64,000 nt of DNA from Acheta domesticus (taxonomy: Eukaryota > Arthropoda > Insecta > Orthoptera > Gryllidae), in contig JAHLJT010000631.1 in the NCBI GenBank assembly GCA_031308135.1, positions 190,668,955-190,732,954 of the forward strand, read 5' to 3'. Positions 1 through 12,260 of this stretch are shown here, piece after piece. Position numbers and translations under genes: made by a program. Below the pieces are notes generated by a model. It saw only the letters and a list, made by a program, of their open reading frames with translations. It was not told the origin of the DNA and did not search any database. Position 1 is the first letter of the stretch. Each line of letters opens with the position of its first letter.

Positions 1-294
1 AAATAGCACTGGGCAACATGGACTCCTGTATTTATGTCAAATGTTTTAGTATTCAGATGTTGATACGCCTCTCTCGATTGTATACTGTCATAAACACTGC
101 TTACCTCAAACCTAGCCTCACTGTCATTGTCTGGAAGCCTCAAGTGTGGGATCGTTTAAAGTGATTTTTTTTTTGTTTTTCGTGGTGGTACAGACAGTGA
201 CAAGTAAGGTGATAAGAAGGAAAAGAGTAAATAATAAATCTTTGTGCAGCATGAATTAAAGATTATTATGATATAATTTGGATTTTTCTAGAAA
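1..294. other. no gene seen
   Basis: AT-rich sequence before the first pseudogene. I see no splice-supported exon, repeat or promoter motif that I can defend. Confidence 0.4.
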
Positions 295-1119
295 ATGTCT
301 CGTCGGCGCTCCTGTCGAGATATTTTCGACAACATTTGCTATATATGCGGAGAATTCACATTTGTAAGAAAAAGGAATATTAAGTTGCGCATCTTTCCTT
401 GTAAATTAATTAATTCTTGGAAAGGAAAAGAAAATACCATGTTATTTGCTGTACCTATAGTACGGCGAGAACCAAAAGACCACATATCAGACTGTTATTT
501 CTGTGTCACGAAAATTCGAAGTTTTAAAAAATAAGAAGTCAAAGAAACACAATGCTTATCCGGACCTACCTAATGCGCAAAGGTCAGTGCTTCACTCTAA
601 AGTCTTCCGGTTCCATTTTAGAAAATATTTTCAAATTAATTATATACAGTGAGTATAAATGGAAGCTATGTAGCGATTTCAAAGTAATTGCATTGTTATT
701 AGACATGCAACAAGGCAACACAAAATGCTTGTTTTCTTTTGGAGTGAGAGAGTCGCGATGGAAATTCCCACCACATAAAAAAGAAAAGGCCGGAACGAAA
801 TTGGAAAGTAGGTGAAAAAAATGTCCAACGTCAAAGTCTGGTAGCTGAAAATTAGAAGGAAATAGTGAATCAGATGACCAAAGCTTATCAAGAACTTGGC
901 TGCAAAACGTCTTTAATAGTACATTTCATGGATTCTCATATTGACTTCTTCCTAGAGAGTTGCAGCGATGAATCGGACCTACACGGAGAGAGATTCCCTA
1001 AATGTATATCTACGATGGAGAAAAGGTACGAAGGGAAATGGATGCCTACAATGTTGCCTCACTATTGCTGTAGTATCATTCTAGACAAGGAAGACACTCG
1101 TTACAAAAGAAAAAAATAA
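295..1119 (+). pseudogene. broken copy of a multi-copy arthropod protein family
   Basis: Three adjoining open frames read as pieces of one protein. The first starts at the ATG at 295 and has a Cys pattern (CYICGEF, then SDCYFC near residue 66). A shift of frame near 530 continues it as KKHNAYPDLPNAQRSVLH. The next piece (about 640-760) carries YKWKLCSDFKVIALLLDMQQ. The last (865-1119) carries LGCKTSLIVHF, HGERFPKCISTMEKRYEGKW and a basic end TRYKRKK. From memory these blocks, in this order, belong to a large uncharacterised family that recurs in many copies in arthropod genomes, roughly 500-plus residues long. Its biochemical role is unknown to me. This copy is much shorter: a block between the YPDLP and WKLC motifs is missing, and frameshifts and stops are present. 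No introns are evident, so it is either a decayed mobile-like copy or a retrocopy. Confidence 0.6.
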
Positions 1120-1257
1120 GATATATAAATTTTCTTGCCACATTTGTATCATTTTCTCTTTTTCTATATGCCTTTCTTTAAAATACATGCTACAAAGTGA
1201 ATTCTTTTGTGAATATTGCCTCTGACAGCACCTTCCTTGATTTTCCTAATATTTATA

Positions 1258-1313
1258 TGATAGAGTTTGAGTATGTATCAAACTCTATCAATCTTGATAT
1301 CAATCATCAAGAT
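1258..1313. repeat. two back-to-back short hairpins
   Basis: TGATAGAGTTTGA (1258-1270) pairs perfectly with TCAAACTCTATCA (1278-1290) across a 7-nt loop. It is followed at once by ATCTTGAT pairing with ATCAAGAT (1291-1313). No function is assigned. Confidence 0.5.
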
Positions 1314-2802
1314 CACTATAAATTATTTTATAGCTATTTCTTGAATTTGGAAAAATAAGTTTACATTTATAGAGTACGGAAAGATGAAAATTAGAATTCC
1401 GGTTAAACTATCCCTGACAGAGAAAAACTGAAAACAGATTTGGATTCACCTTTGAAATTACTATAATAATCACAACTTTTTTCTTCAGAAATAGAAAAAG
1501 TATTTTTGTAGAACAGTGCAATTACATATTCCTGGAATGCGTTGATATCCACCAGCTGCACGGTATTCGAGTCTATTCTACTCGTATCTTAAATGTCAAT
1601 GTGAACTCCACATGAATGCAGTTCAGAGTCAAGTGTGACATTCAAATCTGGTGCTGAATTACCACCAGTTTTTAATGTTTCTTTTCTCAGTGATAAATTC
1701 TTCTTTCCTTCATCCTTTAATATTCTCCCGAAGTTTTTCAAGCCACTCCACTTTCCTGGGAGTATTTTCATGATTGAAATTCTAGTCTGCAGTAATTATA
1801 TCCCACAAGTCTTTGTAGTGCAGAAGCAGTATCTAATTACCTGTTTTCAACAAAAATTGGGCATTTGAGAAAAACTTACCGCAGTTCAACATGTTACTTC
1901 TCCAAATAACCCTTTCCTTTTTTTAAAATACCTTGAGTGATAAAGTAAACATTTACATGAAATAAATAAGCAAATGTCATTTGAAAATAAATGACGTACG
2001 CCACTAATTATAGTTACAAATCACACAAAATCCGAAGAATTCCGCCACACACAACAGCGCTTATTCATAATGTAGCGAAGCAACGAAACGTAATTTATAT
2101 TTTCTTTTCTGTTGACACTGCTATAGATTTAAAGTAGATTGAACCGGAACAACTAGATGAAAAAATAATATTCATATTCGCTTAAATGAACCTACAAAAT
2201 TTGAAACAAGATCGTCTCGACCTTCTAGATTCGTATCCAGTAACTAATAAAGTATTTCTGTCAGATGTTATACAGAGCTATATTGCCTGAGTGCAACTTT
2301 GAATAATAGTGTCTATGAATACAAAATGGTTATAAGGGCCCATTTTAACTAAATTCTTATTAAGAATTTGCTCATTGTGGCTCAACTGTGAACACTCGTA
2401 AGAGCTTTTTCCAGAGGGAAATTTTCTGCATTGTTATTTTTATTAATTGTACAAGGCATTCTTTCGCAATTAATACAATTTTACACATTTTGACTCACTC
2501 AAAGTATAGTAATATTTGTGGCTTTGAAAACTATTACTAGGCTTACACGATGTATATCATATGGCTGAGTTAATCTCAAAAGAAATTTAAAGAAATAATT
2601 TAATCATTAGATTGATTTCAATTCAAGAAACAAATACTAAAATTGTGAGTTTCCGAGGCAAAATAGAAGCATCAGCCACGTGAGTGGAAGTGATAAAAAC
2701 TGTTAATTAAAGAAGAGATATTTTATGTGTTCGAAGTAGCCGATGCTTATAAAGTCAACTCAATTATAAACAAGATTTATCTAATATTTCGTTACTAGCG
2801 CC

Positions 2803-2900
2803 CGACAATAAGAGTTTTTCTGTCCAAACTTCTCCGTTATCGGCTCACGATTACAATGTCTTTTCTTCTTACGAAGTGAGGGCGAGAAAGTAAACAATAA
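2803..2900 (-). repeat. Y-family repeat terminus (degraded)
   Basis: About 100 bp resembles, in reverse orientation, the terminus at 41865-41975. The shared order is a GTAAGAGTTTTT-like stretch, a CGATTACA block and a final GAAAGTAAA. Similarity is modest, so boundaries are approximate. Confidence 0.45.
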
Positions 2901-3159
2901 AGTACAGTGAAAATTGACTTTTTCATGGGGTCAAAAATAATTAATAATAAAAATAATCAATTACAGGCGCCAAAATTGTGAAAAGATTTAAATGACTGTC
3001 GAATTTACCACTAACGAGTTGAAATTTGTGAGACAGGAATGCTACTTGAGATATTTAAAATTCAGAAAAATTGGAAAATTCTTTTAGAAATAAAATACGA
3101 GTGTTTTTCTCAAGTTTTTTCCACGTATAGTATAAACAGTATTCACTCTTTTTATTTCA

Positions 3160-3815
3160 GGGGGTAGCTACAGTTATTTGGGTTCAACAAAAATCGAATT
3201 TTTGTTTTTTATTTGTTTGAAAAGGGTATATTTTGATCTTAATTTTAGTGAAAAAAGTATATTTACACCTATTTTAGTTTAGAATTTATGAGAGTTTAAC
3301 TGATGCGCTGCACATTTATGCAACACATGTTACTAAATCTTCAAACTGAATTATCTGGAAAAGGACATTTTTATATTGATTTTACAAATAACTATTTTTT
3401 TAATGGGGTTATCTGTCTCAAATTTCGGGATCTCTTACAGCTACCCATAGCTACAGATTCAACTATTTTCAACATAGTCACTCTTCACATTTCACAAATA
3501 ATCAATTAATTATCGATGAAAAATGTATAAAATTCCTGTCAGAAATACAACAACAATTCAGATTCATTTACAATCATTGTTATTTTTATTACAAGTTATA
3601 GCTCAAGTATATAAGTACCTCCACATTTTGCAGCTGCCATTTTTTATGGCAAATTACATATTTAAAAACTGAATTTTTGTTTCATAGACCATTTTTGGAA
3701 TTACAGTTTGTGAATCTTTACACTTGCCAAGTTTGGTTAAGACAGGATTAAGAGTTTTGGAGGAAAAAACTTTAAACTTCAGAAATATTAATATGTTTTC
3801 ACTGTAGCTACCCCC
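3160..3815. mobile_element. non-autonomous DNA transposon (MITE), 656 bp
   Basis: The element begins GGGGGTAGCTACAGT (3160-3174) and ends with its exact reverse complement (3801-3815), a 15-bp perfect terminal inverted repeat. Both ends abut TTCA (3156-3159 and 3816-3819), a 4-bp target duplication. The interior is AT-rich and non-coding. It lies in the intron after beta-tubulin exon 3, its near end 30 bp from that exon. The superfamily is not assigned because no transposase is present. Confidence 0.8.
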
Positions 3816-3844
3816 TTCAATACTGTAAACGTGTTATTACTTAC

Positions 3845-4313
3845 CCTTCCGCAAGGGAAGACGCTGAAAGTGGCGAGGATGCGGTCGGGGTACTCCTCCC
3901 GGAGCTTGGACATGAGCAGCGTGCCCATGCCGGAGCCCGTGCCGCCACCCAGCGAGTGGGTGAGCTGGAAGCCCTGCAGGCAGTCGCAGCCTTCGGCCTC
4001 CTTGCGCACCACGTCCATCACCGAGTCCACCAACTCGGCGCCCTCGGTGTAGTGGCCCTTGGCCCAGTTGTTGCCGGCGCCCGTCTGCCCGAAGACGAAG
4101 TTGTCCGGGCGGAAGAGCTGGCCGAAGGGGCTGGAGCGGACGGCGTCCATGGTGCCGGGCTCCAGGTCGATCAGCACAGCGCGCGGCACGTACTTGCCGC
4201 CTACAGAAACATGAAAAAACTACATGTGTGTTTCTAGTCAATTTGAACTTGTTTGATAATGTAATATGTATACTACTTGTATAACCGTGTATGTATGTAT
4301 GTATATATATACC

Positions 4314-4363
<50 letters not shown>

Positions 4364-6741
4364 GGTTTATATTCAACAATGTGTCTTAATGTTTGTTATG
4401 GGATGTACTCTGGTGTGTTGGACTATTTTAATGTGTTTTCTTTATTCGAATTAATTTTTTAGATTATGTCCAAGTGTAAAACTGAGATTACTATAATGTA
4501 TATAAGTTATTTTTAATTTTTAGTAATTAATTATGGTAAGTGACTTAGATTGAGGTGATAACTGACACGTAACCATGTTTTTGTAGGAAATAAGATTTTG
4601 ACGTAGATATTTACTTGTTAGGTAAGTTACATATTCCTTATCTAAGATTTATATTGGCTTTTCCAATTAAGGTTTGATATGTGAATGAAGTGAAAGATTG
4701 TATGCGTTATTAGATTTTCTGTATTTTCACAAAATATAGCCTGAAGGTGGAGGTAAGAGGTTCTCCGAAACGTTGCTAAGGAGCTTGAAGCAGTATTGCA
4801 AAGACAAAGTTTTTTTAATGAAGCCTCAACATTTTCAATTTTTTTTTACATGCTCCACATTTTTTGGAGTGACTTTACGTTTGAATAAAGTTTCTTTTTC
4901 TCGGGTACCGTAAAGGATGGTAAAAAAGTGGCCGTAGGTATATATGTTGATAAATAAATGCATTTGTCTTTAAAATATTCAAGCCCTAATATTGGTTAAA
5001 GAAAAAAAAATTACTTCGTGGTGTATCAACTTCTATTCTTCCTTATATTTAATGTTTTTCTCTTTTGAAAATTATGCCAATTTTTATTTTGTTTGCTTAT
5101 CTGGAATCCAAAAAAAGTAATTTTAAAGTAGAAAATGTTCTTTTTTATATATTGATTAATTTTAAGCACTAACTACGCGAAATCCACTCGTTTCTTCAAA
5201 AAATTGTACGTGGCCTTCACTAACAAGCTAATTTTTAGAACAGACTTTAAGGCAAATATTTCTTATCTTCAATTTTGCAGTTTTGAAATGTTTAGTACTT
5301 GCAGCATCGAAAATACGGAAAGTTCGTCGAAAATGGGATTAGCAACATACTTACCATCCCTTGATACATATGGGGAGAAAATTCAAGAATAAAAGCTGGA
5401 TCGGTTTTTTAGAAAAAAATGCTTAAAAACATTAAAAATTACTTACATTACGCCCAAAATTACACAAAAACTAGTACTCATATTTTCGAAAAATTGAAGT
5501 ATGACAAGATCTCTATTTAAAGAACAGATTTCACTCAGGAAAATTCTCTATTTTTAATATTACAGTTCTTGGAAGGCGCCCAAAAAAATTGCACTTTTGT
5601 AATTTTTGAAAAATATGAGATTTCAACAAACATGAGGCCTACACCATTCTCTTAAGCGCCTTTTACGTTATTCAAGAGCGAAGTTTAATCAAAAAAATTG
5701 GTGCCATTGAAAAAAGTTTTGAAAATGTTTTAAGGCTTCATGTAAAGTGCCTCAAAATCAAACATCCGTTTGATACTCCCAAAACCTCGAGTTCATCAGA
5801 TCGATCGGGGAGCATCGATTTTTCATGGAGATCGGGAAGGATCGAGAAAATCTGCTGAAAGGTATTAGGCGGAAGGTCCCAAAAAACGTGGATTCTGGCT
5901 ACGTCATGTAGATGAAGTAATTTACTATGTAGTAAATTAGTATTAATAGCAGAAGAATTTGTCCAGTTTTTCGGTACCAAAGCCGGCAGTAAGAGTTTTT
6001 TCTGCCGAAAATTCAGCCTCTTCAAGCGCACGATTACATAAATTTCTCTTCCTACTAGTTAGAGTAAAAAATACCTACTTTTCTATTTTAATGAGGTATA
6101 ATTATTATTCGAGTGAAATGCGTGATGATTTAAATACTACTCGTAGTAGTAAATGCAAAATTACTACAAAGCTGCATTTTGTGTGTTATTTTATTCAACC
6201 TTTCTGTTCCTCTAACTGGAAAAAGGATTTGTGTGAAAATCCTTTTTTATCAATTTTTGTGTCTGATTACTGAGAAATTTTCAGTGAAAATTATTACCTG
6301 GTAATGAATGTAGTATTTTATTTCGTTTTGGCAATTGATTAAAATTACATGTTATGAATAATTTATTCCGTTCTGTTATCGAATTTTTAAATTTGATACT
6401 TTTCTTACGAATTCACTGGGAATTTTAGTTGATTTTTAATTTTTAGCGAATACATGAAAATGAAATAGAATCCATAATACATTACATGTGGCTTCAACGT
6501 AGTACACGTTTATTCTTTCAAGTTGTAGATCTGAATCACCGTGATAACATCCTGTAGGATCGATGCCATGTTCATCAGATATCACTTCCCAAAACTGAAA
6601 GTTTTAAAATAATCATTTAGAATATTAATATAATAATAATAATAGTAATAATAGTGCATTGATAAAAAAATAAACTTCCCTTACCTTGGCACCAACTTGA
6701 TTGCCGCACTGACCAGCTTGAAGATGCACTATCTCACGCAT
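3845..6741 (-). CDS. beta-tubulin, exons 1-3 (terminal exon not in window)
   Basis: Beta subunit of the GTP-binding tubulin heterodimer of microtubules. Exon 1 (6741-6685) encodes [19 protein letters not shown], opening with the MREI tag used for autoregulated tubulin mRNA decay. Exon 2 (6594-6486) runs from [12 protein letters not shown] to VYYVEAT. Exon 3 (4200-3845) runs from [19 protein letters not shown] to SVFPCGR and contains the GTP-binding GGGTGSGMG loop. Donors and acceptors are GT-AG, with phases 0, 1 and 0 as in the paralogue at 12.5-16.1 kb. Exons 1-3 give 174 residues; the remaining about 270 should be one exon, but nothing to the left matches. Codon 56, split by intron 2, reads TGC (Cys) where Gly is usual. 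Intron 2 is 2285 bp and repeat-laden. Almost all differences from the paralogue in exons 1-2 are silent, which argues for past function. It may be a 5' partial duplicate. Confidence 0.9.
4317..4363. repeat. (TA)n(CA)n microsatellite
   Basis: About 19 TA units followed by about 5 CA units, inside beta-tubulin intron 2. Confidence 0.95.
4742..4786 (+). ncRNA. hammerhead-like motif, degraded
   Basis: CTGAAGG, then GGAG...CTCC able to pair as a stem, then GAAACGTTGC. This resembles the hammerhead catalytic core CUGANGA, stem II, GAAA, but the last A of the first box is G, so activity is unlikely. A better match with the same 3' box lies at 26081-26114. Such motifs are known in Penelope-like retroelements; no such coding sequence is seen here. 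Confidence 0.35.
5560..6080 (-). repeat. Y-family repeat copy inside beta-tubulin intron 2
   Basis: On the minus strand the copy starts with a terminus related to 41865-41975 (GATTACATAA, then GCCGAAAATT, then CTGCCGGC). Further in it carries a GGCTTCATGTAAAGT block and a GATCGATCGGGGA block that match the interior of the copy at 41.9-43.3 kb. The left boundary is uncertain. Confidence 0.5.
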
Positions 6742-9384
6742 GTTAAATGTTGAACTTAAGTTTATTTTTTAAAACGATGGTTACAATAATATGTGTATTT
6801 TATAGTAGGAAATAACACAAGAGCATTATAGATTGCATAAAATAAGGTGGTATGTCGAACGATAAGGCTCTCGTTACACTTCTTCGTACGAATAAAACTT
6901 TCAAAAATGTTTCAAAAATCCACACTTACTAATTTTTTACTACAATATAATATCGCGTAAAATGCGCCCTCATATAAAAAAATTCGTGACTAATAAAATC
7001 ACGAGCCCCGCCCACTACAAAAAGAAGTTTGTATGTATTGAATTATACCCATGGAAACGTATGACATTGTTTTAATTGAATGTTTTTTCTGCAAAATTGT
7101 AGATATGTTTTGTTCCTGAAATTATTTTATAGCTTCTTTGAATATAACCAAATAACATGTTATGCTTATTATGTTTATATTGATTTGCATTTATGCAGAT
7201 TTACACGGATAAATAGATATAATTACTCGCAATAGTAATAAGAACTTTTTACTACAGGAAATTGAGGGAGGCAAAAATTGAAAGATTGGGGAGGGGTGAA
7301 TCCCAAAGTATTTTTTCCATTCTATTGATACAATCAATACTGATAGAATAACAAATAAAAGAGAAAGTGTTATCACTGCTAGTACACCGAATCATCCTTG
7401 CTGCTCCGATTCTAGATTCAAAATCATTTGATTAATCGTGCTTGCATCACGATTTACTGATTCATTTGATTTTTAAATCCATAGATTAAGCGATGTTGAT
7501 TAAGTATTCTTCTTCATATTTGCTTTTTTGCTGTTTACATTTCGTATTAAAATATCCTTTACGGATGTCAATTGAACAAAGGTAGATTCGCCAAGTGTGT
7601 ATCTGTTATTACAAAAAAAGGGCTGCTAAGAAATATACAATAAACAAATCATATACTTCACAGTAAATGTAGTAAAATAGATAGTTGTATTAATTATGTT
7701 TCCACATATTTTATAGGTGTTTTATTTAACCTGGATTTTTTGACTTGGAAAATAATATTAACTATTGTTTTAAATGTTTTCATTTTCTATTTTTTTGCCA
7801 GAGTACTTCATTACTTTTCACTTTCTTTTTCAATATTGATAATTCTTCATAGTTCCTGTAATAGGCTCTTCATATGAAACACTTTCTTAATTAAACACCA
7901 GTTCGCAATTTGAATCGAGGTCATTTCAACTGTCTTTGTGAGATGATTTCTTTATTTATATGCTTTTTAATTTGAGACTTCTCTTTCTGAGGATTATGCC
8001 CTCTTCACTGAAGTAGGCACATACTTCAGTAAACCAGGGTAAATATGAGGAACTGCACAAAGTTAGTGCATGTAATTCCAGAACTTTCAACTTGCCTTCG
8101 ATGGTAAATATGTCACATTTAATTATCAATCATTCAGAAAAGTCAACATCGTCGGTCGTAGATTATTCTGTGTTATTTCTATTCTAGAAAATACTTTTCT
8201 TTATGCCCATCCTTGAGAGATTCAATAAATCTCATACAAAATTTGTACCTAGATTTTCATCCTGATGCAAAGCAGCACCGCATCTTGAATAATAAATACT
8301 CATAGTGAAAAAGCTGTAATTGATATCGATCTCCATGAAAGCTGGCACTTCTATGTGTTTTTTCATCCAGAAGGTATGTGCTTTTTCATCCAGAAGGTAT
8401 GTGCTGTTAATTCTGTTGTAACTCCACTACATGACGCTGTAAAACAAAACTAAATATTCACGTCAAATGCAACCCGCAACACACTCGGCAGCATTTTGAA
8501 TCCATATCGTTAAATAACTCCTCAAGAATGCGTTATAGGGCCTTAAAAATTAAAATTTTGAACATTCTATTACATTTTTGCTGGTCTGGCTCTTCCCGAT
8601 ATTACCTCACCTGCCCAGAGACGTGCAGAATCGGCAAGTAAATGTGAATGAGAGGGAGAGAGAGCGGCAGAGACAGACAGGGACGGGGTGAGAGAAGGAG
8701 GGGGCGACAGTGAGAAAGGGATATGGGAGGGTAAAGAGGGAGATGAAGGGCAGAACAACGTCTGGCGGTTTTTTCTAGTACATATATAAAGAAGGATAGC
8801 TCTAAAGATGACGGGAATCACCACTACAAGCGAATTCATACTATCAACATCATTCATTATATACTGCAGAAAATTACGCGCCTTGATATTTTAATAATAT
8901 TATTCTCCATGTAAAATGTATTAATTTAATTCTAGTACGCAGCACTTTTGAAATATTTAGTTTTAGGCAAGACTTGGTTATCTTTTGGGTTTTAGCACCA
9001 TTCGACTAAATACTCTAACCACTATTGCTGGAGACAATATTGTGCATAGTCTCCAGAAAATCCGGGTTCGGACCGTCCTCGTCGAGATTTTAAGTGAAGT
9101 TCTGTACAATTTTTCGTTGACCATTTGACGCATAAATATTTTTCATAATAAATACCTTTATTGTTGGTAGTACTTGAACCATTTTTATATTCATGTTCAT
9201 TCTTTTGCTTCTGTTCGGTTTTCAGAATCATGATCAGATTCTTCTACATATTCGGAATCATGTCTGTCATCAAGTTCTTCCAATACATATTCAACGAATT
9301 GTTCAAAGCCCCATCAGGTCTAATTGAGAAATTGCCAGGTCTTTATACAGGTCGCATGTATACTTTTATCAGGTCGTCTACAAT
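6742..9384. other. 5' flank of beta-tubulin and AT-rich intergenic DNA
   Basis: No gene is recognised. The stretch holds the X-box-like site at 7049-7059, a 23-bp tandem doublet (TTTTTCATCCAGAAGGTATG...) near 8357-8402, and a purine-rich GA tract at about 8645-8760. A B-box-like GGGTTCGGACC sits near 9062 without a convincing A box. Confidence 0.5.
7049..7059 (-). promoter_or_regulatory. X-box-like (RFX) site upstream of beta-tubulin
   Basis: The plus strand reads CCATGGAAACG, 308 bp before the start codon at 6741. The same 11 bases lie 323 bp before the start of the paralogue. The half GGAAAC fits the RRNRAC half of the RFX X-box; the other half fits less well. RFX sites drive ciliary and flagellar genes, so this is a plausible but unproven control site. 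Confidence 0.4.
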
Positions 9385-9404
9385 ATGTTATGGACTGCAA
9401 ACTT

Positions 9405-9909
9405 AAAAAAAATGTGCCGGAAAAATCGAATTTCAATCACCAGAATTAGATCAGAACACACGAGGCTTGTTCACCTCTACCTAATAAACAAGAATACTCC
9501 CCCAATTTACAATATATGTAATGTACAATTAATAATACATATTATTCAGAAATGTCCTATGTACAACCAATCCCGCCAATCAATTTTACAGAACCTTAAT
9601 ATTGACGCTTTACTTTATTCAAGCGCCCTACAAGAAAAAAAATTTTAATTTTGTAAATCAATTAATGTCGAACTGTAATATTGTTTTCAAGTATATGTAC
9701 TGTGTAAATTATCACGTGTAGAGAAGTATTTTCAACTACTGGTGTAATATAAACTGCAATGTCTAACTATTCACTGAACAAAATGTATAATTGTAAAAAA
9801 TATGTAACCACGCTATGTAAACTTAAAGTATGTACCTAATTGTAAACATATAGAATAGTCGCTAATAACCTTGCAGTTGATGCGACTTTAAATAAATTAA
9901 ATAAAAAAT
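9405..9909 (+). mobile_element. 3' end of a Jockey-type non-LTR retrotransposon
   Basis: The frame from about 9405 to 9648 reads ISITRIRSEHTRLVHLYLIN...IIQKCPMYNQSRQ. This is the pattern at the end of the RNase H/C-terminal region of Jockey-clade elements (LTRLRIGHTRLTH, then a C-P-Y-N-x-x-R box). A TAA stop at 9646-9648 is followed by about 260 bp of AT-rich 3' tail ending AATAAATTAAATAAAAAAT near 9909. Everything upstream (gag-like, endonuclease, reverse transcriptase) is absent, so the copy is strongly 5'-truncated, as is typical for target-primed insertion. It is not functional. Confidence 0.65.
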
Positions 9910-12260
9910 ATGTTATGGAAGAAATATTCCTTCCAAAATTGCATGTTATCTCGTAGATTTAGTATTATTAGATGCAAAACAAAACTTACGCAAATTGTAC
10001 TGTCGGTATTTCATACCGTATCGTATCTTGTTAATATTATTCGATTCACACTTAGACAGAAAAAAATACTCAACTCTAAAAATGAACTATTACTTAATCT
10101 CTTACATTGTTCAAAGATAGATCTACACTAACAAGAAAGGTACTGAGCCGCTGGACGTGTAGACACAACAATCAGTGATTGTTGCACAAGTCAAACTTTT
10201 CGGAGCTGTATTACAAACCAGGTTACAGTTTCTCAATTCGTTCTCCTTACATATTGTGATTTCGTTTTTAAATGATTGTTTTTTGGTCTTGAAACACAGA
10301 GTAAGAGGATATATATTACGCGCGGCCCGCACTCACCCGGCCTTAACCAGCGCCAAACCAAATACTAGAATGCTCTATTTCTCCAGAGGGCGCTGCTTTG
10401 ACTGGAAAAGAAACATGGCTTCAATGGTGGCTGGTGGCAATGGTGGCAAAACATGGCTGCAAAGATGGAGGCGCTTCAGCGACTCTGTGTAGTATATTCT
10501 AGCTCGGTGGAAATACAGGACATTACCCATTTAAAAACGAGGAAATGAGCAAATAATTCCACAGAATGGATCACTTCATTGAGGCCCAGGCATTCAAACT
10601 ACGCGCTCCCCTCTCTGCTTGTTCCCCTACTACGTCCACTTTCGCCGCTCTCGGAGGTTGACGTCCGGCTCTGGAGTGCAGAATGCTCGCGGGAGAAGGC
10701 GTTGGGAAGACCTGGTTTAGGCGTGAAAGTCTCATCCGACCGACCCATGGCTGACACTCGTTTGTTGACAATGAAAACGCGCTTAACTTCAACACAGCGT
10801 TAATATTATTCCATTCGTTCTTAGACTTAAATGACTGTCCACTATCGATTGTAAATTCTTTTGCTGAGATCGGAACACATATCCGTTCGGTGTAACGGTT
10901 TTAAATGTATGTCCACGAAATTGGGACGTAGTGAAAATCAACTCTCTGTTAAAGGGGTGAAGGCAAACTGGGTTAGTTTATTGTACCAGGTTTGTGATTA
11001 CATAACCTTTTCAAACATTTTAACTCTATAATGCCTGCTGATAGTCGACGATATTCGTGAACTCTCACTAACGATAGCACACTTGTAATTATTTTGAAAC
11101 ACCTTGTGAAATCGAAAAGTTCTCGGATTAACACTACTCGAGGCATGTAATATGTGGCTTCTTAAAAGACTACAAGAAATACACGCCAGTACTAGGAACG
11201 TGTGATTCAAAATCACGTGGAAGAAACATACTTGTGGGCCGAAAAATATTTATCATTGTATTTCCCTTCTTACGATATATCTACTGACAGTGAGATGATA
11301 CAGTTCCATTAAAAATTAAAGATATCAATTCTCGATTAACATTTTTACGAACAATATATCTACAGAATAATTTCCTCCGCTTTAGTATTGTCTCAAGGTC
11401 AACCGGTATTATAAACCGTTTGGAAGCAATAGGGAAATTGGAGAAAGTTTCTGAATTTGCTTTCTTTGCTTCATTCTCATAGCCGTAAAGAACTGTTAAA
11501 AAAACTTTTTGTGCGCATGTATGTATATAGGTGCTTAAAAAGGTTCCTCTTTGTAAATTACCAACAAAGATTTCACAAAGAAAATACTCGGGTAATGAAG
11601 CAAGGTAAACTAGAATCAGCCCATCAACAAATCTAGTTAATGGCAGTGACCAGTTACACACATTTACATGAACTTACACCTTCAAATTTAACCCACTCCT
11701 AAAATTCTAACAAATATTTTTATTAATCATATATGTCAGTAAATATATTTTGGATATGTACTAGAGAAAGTAATTTTCGAAAATTCGTTTTATTTTCCCT
11801 AAAGCGTTTCCAGAAGATTTCAGTCATTATTTTTATAACATATTCCGACTAGAACCTGTAAAGAATTAATCGTCTTTGAAAAGCAATTATTGCGATTTCA
11901 AATTTATCACCTAGTTTTGAAATTTTGTTGAAAGTTTGCACATTGCACTTTCTCGTTAATTAATCTGCACATACTCATGCTATTAAATAATTTACTTTGT
12001 AAGCTGGCTCAGATTTATCTGGGAAATATTCACAAGCATTTTTCATCGTCGTGCTATAAAACTTTTAAAAGTTGTTTCCTGATGCGATTTGCTCAGTGCT
12101 AGTTATTTTATGAAACACGAAGTGACAAAAATTGTTAAGTATCTCTTCTTTACTTACATTCACATCATTACGCTGGGATTCAAGTTTTTCCGGCGTACTT
12201 TTTTTCAAAGTCATTGTGCTGCTTAAATTAAAATATTTTTAATATGAAAATATCGTCACA
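9910..12260. other. intergenic, no gene seen
   Basis: Mostly AT-rich. The exceptions are a GC-richer patch at 10310-10500 and a repeat at 10560-10740. The 126-residue minus-strand frame at 11281-11661 has no recognisable family feature, and I do not call it a gene. Confidence 0.45.
10560..10745 (+). repeat. GC-rich dispersed repeat, copy 1
   Basis: About 185 bp aligns with 54314-54512 in the same orientation. Shared blocks are GGATCA, GCCCAGGCATTCAA, CCCCTCTC, CACTTTCG, GTGCAGAATGC, CGGGAG and AGGCGTTG. No coding potential is evident. Confidence 0.6.

Larger units (their letters stand above)
1120..3159. other. AT-rich intergenic, no gene seen
   Basis: About 2 kb without coding signal. It contains a double hairpin at 1258-1313 and a Y-family terminus at about 2803-2900. 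Short open frames here have no recognisable composition or motif. If the terminal exon of the adjacent beta-tubulin existed nearby it should show here as a highly conserved block; it does not. Confidence 0.5.

Noticed and set aside
3837..4379. Alternative minus-strand frame of 180 residues across the beta-tubulin exon
   Set aside because: A shadow frame of the GC-rich exon fused to the TA repeat; the true frame encodes the conserved tubulin sequence.
11281..11661. 126-residue minus-strand frame
   Set aside because: No recognisable domain; a frame of this length is expected by chance in 64 kb.
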